This document shows, piece by piece, positions 45,901-54,759 of a stretch of DNA of 64,000 bases. The DNA comes from Acidobacteriaceae bacterium (GTDB taxonomy: Bacteria > Acidobacteriota > Terriglobia > Terriglobales > Acidobacteriaceae). The translations under genes were made by a program, and so were the position numbers. The stretch covers positions 310,001-374,000 of the forward strand of contig JAOAPN010000004.1 in assembly GCA_025462885.1 (NCBI GenBank), in the 5' to 3' direction. The number at the start of each line of letters is the position of its first letter. Positions within the stretch are counted from its first letter, which is position 1. The notes beneath the pieces were generated by a model, which saw only the letters and a program-made list of their open reading frames with translations, was not told where the DNA came from and did not search any database.

Positions 45901-46371
45901 GTCGGTGGTGTAGTAAAGGTTCGCACCTGCGGTGGCATCGTTGATGACGACAGTCTGCGCGGACGTATAACTGCCACCGGCGGGAGAGAACGTCGGGGTA
46001 GCGGCAGCGTTGAGGTTAATCGTGTATCCCACCGAAGCTACGGCGCTGGGAGTTTTCCCCGGGGCTATCGCTATCGCCAGAAGAAATTCGCTTTTGAAGA
46101 CCGTGGTCGGCTGGCTGCAATGCGGAGAGGATGCTGTCGGAGTCGTTCCATCAGTAGTGCAATACAACACTGCTCCGGGGGTCGAGTCGGCGATGGTTAC
46201 GGTCTGGGAGACGTTGTAACTCCCCGCGCCCGGGTTAAATGTTGGGGTTGCCGTACTATTCGTTCCAGAAGAGGAGGAGTCGCTTCCTGCGCATCCCGTC
46301 ATCATCAAAACGCCCGCCAACGCACACGCCAGCACTAGTGGCCGGCTCACAATTCCTTGCAGAACTTGCAT
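42931..46371 (-). CDS. Giant lipoprotein with five chitobiase-C-like repeats and an NHL-type propeller
   Basis: 1146 residues from the ATG at 46371, just after GGAGAG; a longer frame would bury the signal peptide. Lipobox ALAGVLMMTGC, AGSD. Five tandem modules of about 80 residues follow: ATPTFNPGAGSYNVSQTVTI, then ATxGAxxYYTTDGSxPTxxS, ending SxxxxAIAxASGxxxSxVAS. These match the chitobiase/beta-hexosaminidase C-terminal (CHB_HEX_C) repeat. The conserved core shared with 34404 and 36298 comes next (GTVMSGTLPVHGAQVQMYVA, VYLVATGGSTGSGGSNSGLA, VVLNEVTTVASVYA), then propeller blades such as MTIDAAGNIWVAGFNNALNA and AIDGSGNLWVLNENTGPASS. Surface-exposed by inference; likely related in function to the operon downstream. 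Confidence 0.8.
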   Translation of the reverse strand: MQVLQGIVSRPLVLACALAGVLMMTGCAGSDSSSSGTNSTATPTFNPGAGSYNVSQTVTIADSTPGAVLYCTTDGTTPTASSPHCSQPTTVFKSEFLLAIAIAPGKTPSAVASVGYTINLNAAATPTFSPAGGSYTSAQTVVINDATAGANLYYTTDGSVPSASSTLYTGPITIAKSTTLSAIAIASGFANSGVASASYVVGTGTAAPVISPAGGTFATTQSVAITDATSGASIFYTTDGSVPTAASTPYLGTPIVISTSETISAVAIASGNASSVTVATFTINIPAAAPPTFNPSAGTYSSAQTVILGDATPGATIYYTADGSAPTTASPQYGNPITVSTSETIKAIATASGFGSSAVSSAAYTINQAVAPPTFNPAAGSFNAAQTVSISDTTAGATIHYTTDGSTPTTSSTQYSAPITVSSTTTLNAIAVLGGATSPPVSAAYIINLGPTFSGTVMSGTLPVHGAQVQMYVAGAADYGSAATPLLTAAVTSDGSGAFSFTYNCPAATSGDLVYLVATGGSTGSGGSNSGLAFMAALGSCNGTLPNTVVLNEVTTVASVYALSPFMTASPNVGSTASNYSKALGGQGNGLANAFGTVANLVNLTTGQALDHTPAYPGNLANDLNILNNSTVPQSRINALANTLNLCAVDGGGCSSLFSAATVGSGSAPADTLQTILNIAQNPGNNAGTLYNVTAGSGPFTPTLGAAPNDWTLALTFTGGGLGFAPGLPVTFAGNPGSTGQFLNSAMTIDAAGNIWVAGFNNALNAGISPDLASGMIAEFSNLGVPITPASSISSGIATYGGNIPIKGGTGGSNAGTIVSHGIGIDPSGNAWFIGGNQAAGSGASSGGALTEIGADLHVVLPDISIGQITPSPIAIDGVGSVWAQGDTLQKFDSGGNLKLSNAGAIPTQGVPGYFAFQSFTFDSNATSLWGFSSDGFGDFYQINPADASAIVDYYWTAPGVFSPLVAGAAAPDGSAGNVYACGDAPGQTLDAYNVSSSSPSPLHTYSIPTGRGCGNQIVLDGVGHFFTVFGGATPGIVDEFTITGTAITPVSPVTTGYTGTSTGESPIINPDPNAPVVVSGANTAISTNAVMGAAIDGSGNLWVLNENTGPASSKGNALVEFIGIAAPVVTPTSLALQFGQVGVRP

Positions 46372-47209
46372 GAACTCTCCTGGGAAATACGCCATACTTC
46401 TCAACGGTTCCGAGCTAGCGCACGAACGAGGTGCGCACGAAGAGGAAACGTTGGATTGTAAGGAGGGAATAGTTAAAAGACCCTCTATTAAGAAATGACT
46501 GTTGAGCATGGCAAAACTCAACGGGCAAACTGAAATATTTTTTAACTATTTTGCGATGGGATTGTTGCGACGATAGCGGCAAGAACACGCAGGCGCGCGA
46601 GCGCAAGGCAGCACTCAGCACAACGCACTACAGGGAGTAGCTAATTTCTACACCAGACGCCACGATCCAATGTTACGGTCGCGTGAAATCATTTAGAGCG
46701 CCTCTCTGTGAAGCAACCCTGTCGGCTTCCTTGCATCTCAGGCCTCCGAACACTTCTCACCAATCCTGAGAGATCGTAGGCGAGGTCGACGCGGCGAAGC
46801 ATACGCGCACTCTAACCCTACTCCTCGGAATTCCTGACACATGGTCGTGACTAATCTCTCAACGATCTCGTGATTGAGAAACGGTCGCCGAAGTCCATTT
46901 ATCGTGCGTCCCATGAACAGTCCATTGCAATTCGATAAATCCACAACTGTGCCCGTTGGGAAACGAGGGGCCGCAAAGTCATTTATCAGTAGAGGGGCAA
47001 AAAAACTAGCTCCTCACACCTAGTTAGTAGTTTCTTAGTTCCCTCCACTTCCAGGGTCTGCAATGTATGGATGTACTCGGCATGCCTCTCACCGCTTGGT
47101 AAGAGTGCTGGCCGAGCAACCGCCAACGCTGGCAGTGCGCTTTTATGCGCTCACGCTGAGGCATCGTTTTCAACCAGACAAGCTTCAAGGAAATATCAGG
47201 AGAAATGTC
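46372..47209. other. Divergent intergenic region, 838 bp
   Basis: It lies between the divergent lipoprotein (42931) and secreted protein (47210) genes and should hold their promoters. A minus-strand open frame at 46738-46944 resembles nothing I know. AACTAG (47004-47009) and CTAGTT (47020-47025) form a short inverted repeat near the right end. No tRNA or other RNA gene was seen. Confidence 0.4.
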
Positions 47210-49036
47210 ATGAAGAAATTGCTAACAACGTTATCGCTCGCGTTTGTCATAGCGTTCACGGCGCTGGGACAGAACGCGAACGCACAAGTCGTCGACTTCA
47301 ACGGAATCGGATCTTCCGCTCTCTTCCTTGAGGCTGGCCTCGGTGCATCCTCCACCGCCACTCCTCCAAGTCCGCTCACGTTCATCGGCGCTACATGCTT
47401 ATGGACCAGCAATAACAATGCAACCTTAGGGAACCAGGTTTTCTCTACCGACACCCACAGCATAACCGCCGTAGACCGCGGCAATGCTTGGGTAGCGTGG
47501 ACGCCGTCAAGCCAGCCAGCCAGCGCGACGACCTGCTCTGATGCGCTTGTCAGCGGCTCCACTCATATTTATGCTTACCTGCAAACTGACTCGGTTGTGG
47601 GAGATCGTTGCTTGTTCAATGCCAATTTGAGCAGTGGTGACCAATGCAAGATTACCTTTCCGACCAGTGCGTCTCCCATCAATTCCGCGACCTTGATCTA
47701 TCCACTCAACGACCCAACCAGAGCCGAATTCCCGCTTCCACCAACCGTCGCAGCTGCACTCAATCTCCCGGCTGTCCATGTAAATGCCGCAGGTACAGAC
47801 ATCCGTCCAGAGGATGCCTGGTTTGCTACGCACCGCGCAAACTCCGGTACGGGTACATGCGGCAATGTAATTGGTTCCACCCAGTACGTGAGCCTTGGCT
47901 ATGACGCAAACAGCACCGTAGGCACGCTGAATAAAATCTCAAGCTCCTTTGGCGGCGCATCCGCGTCCACGTTCAACGTGGTGGATTTCACACTTCCCAC
48001 CATTAACGGCAACAACTATGCTGTGACCCCGATCGGCGCCGTGCCGATTCTCGTCGTAGTCAACGGGCAGAATGCTTCCTCGGGATTCGGCACCACTGCT
48101 TTCACCAATATCAACAGCAACGTGCTTGCACAGTTTCTCGACGGCAGCCTTTCACTGACGGGCCAGGTAAACGGCACGTCATCCACCAATCCGGTGACGA
48201 CACTCGTCCGCGAGCCGCTTTCCGGAACCTACAACACCATGGAATATAACGTTCCCAACAGAACGACGCCCGATCCAGTATCCGGCTACACGTTCAAAAC
48301 CTCACAGGATGTCAGCCAAGCCCAGCTTCCGGCTCAGCAGGCATGCAGTGGTGGAGCCCCAGTCAATCCGCTTAACATCGCTAGTATTGGTGGCGGCCTA
48401 CGTCGGCGCGCGATCGGTACCGGCCAGGAGCTTGCTGAGATCAACGACGCCACCAACGCAGACGCCCTCGGTTATGGCTTCTGGAGCGTGGCGAACTTCG
48501 CGCCCTTCAACCCCACAGTTACACCCACCGCCCTCCACGCGAGATATCTGACGGTCGACAACATCGAACCGTTGACATCTGGCACACACACTGGAACCAT
48601 CCCTCTTAACAACACTACCGACCTACAGAACGTCACCCTAACCCACGTCATCGATGGAACGTACCCCATCTGGTCGCTGATCCGGTTTGTTAGCTTCGGA
48701 GCGACAGCTCCGGCTCCAGTAACCAATCTCGCTGGCGTGACGCAGAACTTCGTCACCTTCGGCAGCATGACCTCCCGCCCTGACTTCGTCACAGTAAATC
48801 ACCTCACTGTGGTTCGCTCCCACTTCGTTCCGCCATTACCGGCTCCGGTTAATCCAGGCGTTGCAGATGGACAGCCTTCGCCGGCTGCCAACGGTCATGT
48901 CGGCTTCACCGGCGCCACCAACTGCACCGCGCCCGAGCAAGGCGGCGACGTGGGTGGGATGATAATCACGTTTGCTAACGATGAAGCCCCCTGCCGCGCT
49001 AACGGCGGTCGTGGAAACACGGGCGTGCGCCGGTAG
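47210..49036 (+). CDS. Secreted protein, PstS-like binding-protein features (copy 1)
   Basis: 608 residues from the ATG after AGGAGAAA. Signal peptide MKKLLTTLSLAFVIAFTALG, QNANAQ. The mature start VVDFNGIGSSALFLEAGLGA resembles the first strand of PstS-type phosphate-binding proteins. Further elements also recall that fold: NAAGTDIRPEDAWFATHRAN, YAVTPIGAVPILVVVNGQNA, FLDGSLSLTGQVN, VREPLSGTYNTMEYNVPN, LTHVIDGTYPIWSLIRFVSF. The protein is longer than PstS (about 350 residues), lacks a companion ABC transporter here, and is a paralogue of the protein at 49223. I treat it as a secreted or periplasmic binding-type protein of unknown ligand. Confidence 0.65.
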   Translation: MKKLLTTLSLAFVIAFTALGQNANAQVVDFNGIGSSALFLEAGLGASSTATPPSPLTFIGATCLWTSNNNATLGNQVFSTDTHSITAVDRGNAWVAWTPSSQPASATTCSDALVSGSTHIYAYLQTDSVVGDRCLFNANLSSGDQCKITFPTSASPINSATLIYPLNDPTRAEFPLPPTVAAALNLPAVHVNAAGTDIRPEDAWFATHRANSGTGTCGNVIGSTQYVSLGYDANSTVGTLNKISSSFGGASASTFNVVDFTLPTINGNNYAVTPIGAVPILVVVNGQNASSGFGTTAFTNINSNVLAQFLDGSLSLTGQVNGTSSTNPVTTLVREPLSGTYNTMEYNVPNRTTPDPVSGYTFKTSQDVSQAQLPAQQACSGGAPVNPLNIASIGGGLRRRAIGTGQELAEINDATNADALGYGFWSVANFAPFNPTVTPTALHARYLTVDNIEPLTSGTHTGTIPLNNTTDLQNVTLTHVIDGTYPIWSLIRFVSFGATAPAPVTNLAGVTQNFVTFGSMTSRPDFVTVNHLTVVRSHFVPPLPAPVNPGVADGQPSPAANGHVGFTGATNCTAPEQGGDVGGMIITFANDEAPCRANGGRGNTGVRR

Positions 49037-49067
49037 GCTTCTACCAATGTCGTTTCTGTCTCACAAT

Positions 49068-49096
49068 GGCAGGCCTAGCCAATATGGGGGCCTGCC
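49068..49096 (+). terminator. Terminator after secreted protein copy 1
   Basis: GGCAGGCC (49068-49075) and GGCCTGCC (49089-49096) form an 8-bp GC-rich stem with a 13-nt loop, followed by GACTTTTACC. It is a plausible intrinsic terminator between the two paralogous genes. Confidence 0.6.
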
Positions 49097-49222
49097 GACT
49101 TTTACCGTGTCATCCATGCGTCCTTACTGTCAATCAGAACCAACATGTAAACAGAAGCGTAGGAGCTGATGACGTTCTTCTGCGATTCTTCACTTTTGTT
49201 CTTCCATCGAAGGAATACGGCT

Positions 49223-50881
49223 ATGAAGTGCCAACTAAGAGTTTGGTTGTTTGTTGCCCTCGCTGCCTTACCCCTTTCGCTATGCGTGAACGCTCAAACT
49301 GTCACCTTCAATGCGGTCGGCTCTTCAGCGCTCTTCCTCGAAACGGGTCTAGCCGCATCCAGTGACATAAACGCGATCGGAGCCTCATGCGTTTGGAGCA
49401 CCGCGACCAATGGTATTGTCCGAGCTACTGACGTGAGCGGCGTGTTCGTTCAGGACTCTGGTAGCGCCTGGGTTGCGTGGAATCCACCTACAGGTTTGCC
49501 AACAACACCAACAAACTGCGCCATGGTCAATTCATTTACTCGAATTTTGGCATATTTGCAGACTGATTCAGTTACGGGTGTTCGCCGCCTCGTCAACGGT
49601 TGCACCATCAAGAACAATGGCGACGGGATCAGTCCTGACAATATGATCAGCGCAACGGAAGTTCCGCTACCGAGCGCAATCGCAGCAGCACTAAACGGTA
49701 GCTCCGGTAACGGGCTCGTCGTCAATGCAGCGGCGAGTGACATTCGCCCCGAAGACGCGGCGTTCGCTAATGCTCGCGCGCTCGCTCCGTGTGGCACAGC
49801 AATTGCGACGGGATCTCAGTATTTGGGATTGGGTTATCCCGCCGGCGACACGATCGATAGTCACTTCAATACCGGCGCTATTCATGTTGTCAACTTTACT
49901 CTCCCGACCTCACCAACGATCGGATACTCGGTGACACCCATCGGCGCGGTACCAGTTCTGATCGTCGCTAATGGGAATGGCAGCGCGGGCGGTTTCAGCG
50001 ATCCTTCGATTACAAACATCAGCAGCGATGCCCTATCAAAGTTCCTAGACGGAACCTATTCCTATACAGGTCAAGCAAATCCAAGCCCCTCCGCAACAGG
50101 AGATGCAGCCATTGTCATCCTTCGTGAGCCGCTGGCCGGTGACTACAACACGCTTGAATATAACGTCCCCAATGATTTGGCATTGCAGACGTCGCAGGAA
50201 GTAGGTATCTTCCAGCCGTTCAGCCAGGTGAATTGCAATGGAACAGCCGCACTGAACCCAATGAACATTGCCACGCGAAGCGGAGGAGCACGCCAGCGGG
50301 CGATCAGCACCAATCAGGAACTCGCCGAAGTTATCTTCAATAAAAATAGCCTCAGCTACTCCTTCTGGAATGTCATCAACTTCAAACACTTCACCAGCGG
50401 CACCGCGCCGTTTGCGAAATATTTGACCGTTGATGGCATTGATCCACTTACCGCCGGCACACACACAGGCATGATCCCAACTACGGGTACGACCGATTTG
50501 CAAAATGTCACTCTAACCCACGTCATCGACGGAACCTACCCAATCTGGTCAATACTCCGGTTCGTTACGCTCGGAGAAACATCCCCGAGCGGGGTGACCG
50601 CTCTAGCGTCGGCTATGCAGAATTTAGTAACCTTCGGAGCGACGAATTCGCGTCCCGATTTCGTCACGCCACTACATCTCACGGTCATTCGTTCCCATTT
50701 TGTTCCGCCCGCCGGAAATGGGCAACCGACGCCAGCCGCCAACGGCCATGTTGGATTTGCAGGCCCAAGCTGCACCCAACCGGAAGCAGGTGACGTTGGA
50801 GGCGTAGTTATCGGTCTTCTCCAAAATGAAGTCAGCTGTAGAACGAATCAAGGATTCGGTATCACAGGCCAACGTCGTTAG
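49223..50881 (+). CDS. Secreted protein, PstS-like binding-protein features (copy 2)
   Basis: 552 residues from the ATG after AAGGAAT. Signal peptide MKCQLRVWLFVALAALPLSL, CVNAQ. It is clearly paralogous to the protein at 47210: VTFNAVGSSALFLETGLAAS, SAWVAWNPPTGLPTTPTNCA, NAAASDIRPEDAAFANARAL, IGYSVTPIGAVPVLIVANGN, FLDGTYSYTGQANPSPSATG, LREPLAGDYNTLEYNVPND, and a C-terminal LTHVIDGTYPIWSILRFVTL, ending DVGGVVIGLLQNEVSCRTNQ. Both end with a Cys-containing segment that may form a disulfide. Tandem duplication with divergence suggests two related ligands. Function unknown. Confidence 0.65.
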   Translation: MKCQLRVWLFVALAALPLSLCVNAQTVTFNAVGSSALFLETGLAASSDINAIGASCVWSTATNGIVRATDVSGVFVQDSGSAWVAWNPPTGLPTTPTNCAMVNSFTRILAYLQTDSVTGVRRLVNGCTIKNNGDGISPDNMISATEVPLPSAIAAALNGSSGNGLVVNAAASDIRPEDAAFANARALAPCGTAIATGSQYLGLGYPAGDTIDSHFNTGAIHVVNFTLPTSPTIGYSVTPIGAVPVLIVANGNGSAGGFSDPSITNISSDALSKFLDGTYSYTGQANPSPSATGDAAIVILREPLAGDYNTLEYNVPNDLALQTSQEVGIFQPFSQVNCNGTAALNPMNIATRSGGARQRAISTNQELAEVIFNKNSLSYSFWNVINFKHFTSGTAPFAKYLTVDGIDPLTAGTHTGMIPTTGTTDLQNVTLTHVIDGTYPIWSILRFVTLGETSPSGVTALASAMQNLVTFGATNSRPDFVTPLHLTVIRSHFVPPAGNGQPTPAANGHVGFAGPSCTQPEAGDVGGVVIGLLQNEVSCRTNQGFGITGQRR

Positions 50882-51178
50882 CTGCTGCCAGGCTAACAAC
50901 ACGACACAATTGTTACTTCTCTGCAAAATCCACAGAAACGCCGTTGAGAAATAGTCCTCCAGATAGTCAATCAAAGTAGAGGGCGTAATAGAGAGAAGTA
51001 AAGAAGCCGCAAAATGTTTCACTTCTTCTCCCATGTCTGTACGAAATAGCGAAGTGTGTTTCTCCCTCGGTTGTATCGCAAACCACGGGACGGACCGAAC
51101 CGAGTGTTGACGATTAATCTCAACAGGACACCTTACGTCCTTCGACCTATCCCGGCTGCGGCCAAGGAGTTGTGAACG

Positions 51179-52225
51179 ATGCATCGCAAACTTACCCTCG
51201 CTATTGCCTTCATGGCACTCTCTGTTGCCTCTGTACATGGCCAGACCAAGACTCCAGAGAAGGCTCCCGAATCAAAACCTTTGCAATCTGATACGCCTCC
51301 AATACCGCTTGTCGATGCGGCACCGGACCCGGGATCCCCACCATTCAAGGAAGACTGGACAACAATCTCCATCTCGAAAAGCGACGTCCCTGCTAGCGCA
51401 ATGGATGGAGTTGTCATGACCGAAGGAGATCTGCCCAGTGGATGTACACGTGAGTTGCTGCGCTTCCAATGGCGCCCCGGTGATCCGATCGATCTCTACG
51501 TCATACGCCCGCTTGGCAACAAGAGGCCGCCCGTAGGAGTATTTCTTCTCAACTACAACTTTGATACGCGAATTTTCGAGAACGACTACTGGTGCGCCCA
51601 ATCCAAGCAAAACGGTCTCGCCATCGTGGCCTTTGGTTCCGCTCTGTCGTGGCAACGCTTTCACGCTCCAAGACCGATGAAGCAGTGGTTCGTCAGTGAA
51701 TTGCAAGAGGCGCTCTCGACATCAACTCACGATGTACAAATTGTGCTCAATTATCTGGAAACACGTAAAGATCTGGATATGAATCATGTGGGCATATACG
51801 GGCAAGGCTCGGGCGGAGCTATCGCCATTCTTGCCGCGGCCGCCGACTCTCGCATTACCGCACTCGATATTACCGACCCATGGGGCGATTGGCCCGACTG
51901 GCTGAAAGGTTCAAAGCAGATTCCTGAGGACGAGCGCGCCACGTACCTCAAGCCGGAGTTTCTACAAAAGGTCGCGAATCTCGATCCGGTCACTTACCTT
52001 CCTCAACTGAAAGTAAAGTCACTCCGCATTCAACAGGTCACCAGCGATCTTGTTACACCGCCAGCCGCAAAGGACAAGATCGCCGGCGCTGCTCCGAAAG
52101 CGGACGAAGTTGTCCACTACCCAGACAACGAAGCCCAACACAAAGCGGTGTTTCTTGGCGGAGTAACCGAATGGCTAGCTCTACAACTACGCCCAGGATC
52201 TATGATGGCAGCCAACCTACGGTAA
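51179..52225 (+). CDS. Secreted alpha/beta-hydrolase-like protein lacking a clear nucleophile serine
   Basis: 348 residues; AAGGAG precedes the ATG. Signal peptide MHRKLTLAIAFMALSVASVH, GQ. The alpha/beta-hydrolase fold is suggested by IDLYVIRPLGNKRPPVGVFL, NGLAIVAFGSALSWQRF, VQIVLNYLETRKDLDMNHVG, IYGQGSGGAIAILAAAADSR and LRIQQVTSDLVTPPAAKDKI. The elbow at residues 208-212 reads GQGSG: the nucleophile place of GxSxG is held by Gly210. A candidate acid (SDLVTP) and a late histidine (AQHKAVF) are present. It may be a non-catalytic relative or use Ser211. It follows the PstS-like pair by about 300 bp on the same strand. Confidence 0.7.
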   Translation: MHRKLTLAIAFMALSVASVHGQTKTPEKAPESKPLQSDTPPIPLVDAAPDPGSPPFKEDWTTISISKSDVPASAMDGVVMTEGDLPSGCTRELLRFQWRPGDPIDLYVIRPLGNKRPPVGVFLLNYNFDTRIFENDYWCAQSKQNGLAIVAFGSALSWQRFHAPRPMKQWFVSELQEALSTSTHDVQIVLNYLETRKDLDMNHVGIYGQGSGGAIAILAAAADSRITALDITDPWGDWPDWLKGSKQIPEDERATYLKPEFLQKVANLDPVTYLPQLKVKSLRIQQVTSDLVTPPAAKDKIAGAAPKADEVVHYPDNEAQHKAVFLGGVTEWLALQLRPGSMMAANLR

Positions 52226-52314
52226 GCTCCTCAAGCACGTTGCCAAGGTATTAGCTAACACAGTGATTTTGGGAAGCACTGCTTCTCGACCATGGACGCC
52301 GGAGCCTTAGCGTA

Positions 52315-52620
52315 TTAGCGAAAGCTGCGAGAGTCCATCTTGACGCTCATCACATTCAGCGGCCGAACAGTTTCCGTCCGCACCGTGAGAACGCCGTCCA
52401 CGTTCTGCATCTTGCCCTTGATCATAAGAAATTGCGCACTGTTGAACAGCAGACGATATCACTCGTAGAGATCCGGCATTACCACAGCGTTTGCGATTCC
52501 AGTTTCATCTTCGAGGCTCAAGAAGAGTAGTCCACTCGCCGTGCCTGGCCGTTGCGTGACGATCGCGTACCCAGCGACCGTGACACGCTTTTCGTTCGGT
52601 GCGTCCCTAAGTAGGCGTTT
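52315..52620 (-). pseudogene. dnaE2: Error-prone DNA polymerase (DnaE2) C-terminal remnant with an internal stop
   Basis: The minus strand from 52620 reads KRLLRDAPNEKRVTVAGYAI, VTQRPGTASGLLFLSLEDET, GIANAVVMPDLYE, then TGA (52461-52459), and in the same frame YRLLFNSAQFLMIKGKMQNV, DGVLTVRTETVRPLNVMSVK, MDSRSFR and TAA. This is the OB-fold C-terminus of DnaE2/ImuC-type polymerases, where RPGTAKGxxFxxLEDETGxAN is a hallmark. An Arg codon (CGA) likely became TGA. All of the polymerase domain is missing, because the receptor gene starts 20 bp away. No imuA or imuB is seen. A clear pseudogene fragment. Confidence 0.88.
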
Positions 52621-52641
52621 TCACGGATTCTTTGATCTAAT

Positions 52642-54759
52642 TTAGTAGCCATTGCCAAATCTCCAGGAGATCGAGCCGCCCACCCAGGACACCATGCGAA
52701 TGCCAACGGCTCGCTCTACGGTCCCACAGTCGAAGTTATTCGCTACCCCGTCCACACCTGGAGCACAAGCTGGCGGCGGATCGCCAATCTTCCATCCGGG
52801 AGCGAAGGTCTCTGTCGTCTGGCCGGTATAGCCGCGTGCGATCATTCCATTCACTCCTAGTTGCAATCGACCATCCATGAAGGGACGTACCAAAGCAATG
52901 CGGGTCTCCCCGACAGGAATCGCTTCGTACTGATCCGGGTGATCTACATTGCCCACGTCCAGTAGTTTGTGTCCCACATACTCGTACTCGGCCCGACCAT
53001 GCAGGCCGAAAGGTAGTTTGTCCAAAGTCGTGAGAGCGTCAAAGATGGTGCGCGGAGCTTCCGCCGTAGGAAGGCCAGTGTCATCATCACGAGCGTCTGC
53101 TTTCGAGAAGATGGTCTGTACCATGCCGAAACTGAACTGATGTCGCACGCTGGCGGTGAGATATTTGAGAGTGCCGGGACCTTCATCTTCGGCGAGACCA
53201 TTGTCAGGATCGATCTTGGCGAGTGTAGCGGTCGTCGTCGTGCGCCCGAATGTAACGCGCACGTCGGTCCGACGGACTTCCTTTTCGAGCACCAATTGTT
53301 CGGAGTGAGAGCGTTCAAATGGTGAGGCCAGAGCAGCCGCTCCGGGTGTCGAACTCTCTGACGCGCTGATCCGTGGATCCTGTGTAAAGAAAGCCTGTCC
53401 AATGCTGAACGATGCTGACGGCAGCCAATGTGCCGGACCCGTCCCTGGCGTCCAGGCTACTGTCGCTTTTGGGTTCTCAAAGCGCCGCCAGGCGTCGTAC
53501 GATTGCGCTGGTTTGATCCTATCGGTGTTGTTCATCTCGATTTGCTCATGTCGCAGGCCGGCATAGAAGTGCAGATGAGTTCCAAGGTCTCCATGCACGG
53601 CCACAAATGGGGCCACTTCGCGGATTGTGATGTCGTTTGCGAGTACCTTGAGAAACGGACCGAAGACATGGGGATCGGAGGAGAGATAGTGGTCCAGGTT
53701 GTCGCGTCGAATGTCATCTTCGTTGTAATCGACGCCACCCAATGCTTCAAACCACGAAGCGAACTTATGAGCCTCGCGGACTTCTCCACCTTCCACTGTG
53801 CGGAACTCACTCTGCCGGATCAATCCCTCACCGAAGTTGGAGAACAGCGTGAGGTTATACGTGCGGAAGAAACCGGAGGAGGAAAGCTCATCGCTTGCCC
53901 CTATCTTCCAGACGTCATTCGCGGTCAAGATTCCTGTATGCGTCTGGTCCTGCCGAGGGTCGATGGTGTCATTCACCTGGACGCCATATCCTATTGGCAC
54001 CAAGTTCCCCTCATGGGAATGTCCGTAGTAACCCATGCTGAGCAAGGTGATCTCGTGATTCGCGGGATCGAAGACACGCATCGCATTCCACTTATATTGC
54101 TGCCGATGTTCTAACGTGCGCATCAGCCCATTGCCGTAGTTGGCTTCAATCGCGATCCATGCCTTCTTCGCCGGGTCAGCCGGGGAGAAACCCGCAGTCA
54201 AATCGATGTCCCGACAGTCGCCGGTAAGAGTGATGAAGCGCCTTACCTGAGGCCGCAGACTATAGGTGGCCGCCAGATTTAATGAGTGATTTCCCTCCAG
54301 CACATTGAAGGCACCGCCGTCAGTGCCGACGCCTCCCAGCACCGCAGAGACGTAGATATTGGGATCGGCATAACCATTTCCGTGCGCATTGGCGGAAAGA
54401 TTGTTCGAAGCCAGATAGTTGCCGACTGCAATGTACTGAGCAATTGGTTCTCCATGATCGCCAGCTACGCCAGGCACGAAGTATTGAGGAGCCTTAATAC
54501 CTCCGGCGGCGGTCTCAATGGGCATGCCCGGAATGGAGATGGGTGCTCCCGGTCTTCCTGGGTTGGCGTCCAGCAACTCGTCGCGCACCATGACCTTTTG
54601 CGAAGGATCTGGAGAGTCCAGCGAAATCTCTCCCACATCTGTCGAAACAATCACGTCCTGAGACGCCGAGACCACGCGTTCCAGGCGCAGGGTCAGATCG
54701 CCCGTCGAAGCACCGATACCTAACTGCTGTGTAATGGCTGCAAATCCCGCCGACTCCAC
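52642..54759 (-). CDS. TonB-dependent receptor, 5' end damaged
   Basis: 705 residues as an open frame from a GTG at 54759, but that start lacks a ribosome site and lies inside the carboxypeptidase-regulatory-like domain. Upstream, the same frame stays open to about 54930 and continues the domain (SGAVLRNPSGERLPTTTGSN, GEFARSLPAWGVYTVHVESA) without a start codon or signal peptide, and a TAG follows. The plug part (DVIVSTDVGEISLDS, PSQKVMVRDELLDANPGRPG) and a beta-barrel ending WVGGSISWRFGNGY with terminal aromatic are intact. The protein is much shorter than the other receptors here. Probably a 5'-truncated pseudogene, or an assembly error in its first 150 bp. Confidence 0.72.
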   Translation of the reverse strand: MESAGFAAITQQLGIGASTGDLTLRLERVVSASQDVIVSTDVGEISLDSPDPSQKVMVRDELLDANPGRPGAPISIPGMPIETAAGGIKAPQYFVPGVAGDHGEPIAQYIAVGNYLASNNLSANAHGNGYADPNIYVSAVLGGVGTDGGAFNVLEGNHSLNLAATYSLRPQVRRFITLTGDCRDIDLTAGFSPADPAKKAWIAIEANYGNGLMRTLEHRQQYKWNAMRVFDPANHEITLLSMGYYGHSHEGNLVPIGYGVQVNDTIDPRQDQTHTGILTANDVWKIGASDELSSSGFFRTYNLTLFSNFGEGLIRQSEFRTVEGGEVREAHKFASWFEALGGVDYNEDDIRRDNLDHYLSSDPHVFGPFLKVLANDITIREVAPFVAVHGDLGTHLHFYAGLRHEQIEMNNTDRIKPAQSYDAWRRFENPKATVAWTPGTGPAHWLPSASFSIGQAFFTQDPRISASESSTPGAAALASPFERSHSEQLVLEKEVRRTDVRVTFGRTTTTATLAKIDPDNGLAEDEGPGTLKYLTASVRHQFSFGMVQTIFSKADARDDDTGLPTAEAPRTIFDALTTLDKLPFGLHGRAEYEYVGHKLLDVGNVDHPDQYEAIPVGETRIALVRPFMDGRLQLGVNGMIARGYTGQTTETFAPGWKIGDPPPACAPGVDGVANNFDCGTVERAVGIRMVSWVGGSISWRFGNGY

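Noticed and set aside
46738-46944. 68-codon minus-strand frame in the divergent intergenic region
   Set aside because: No family resemblance and no clear ribosome site; not enough to call a gene.
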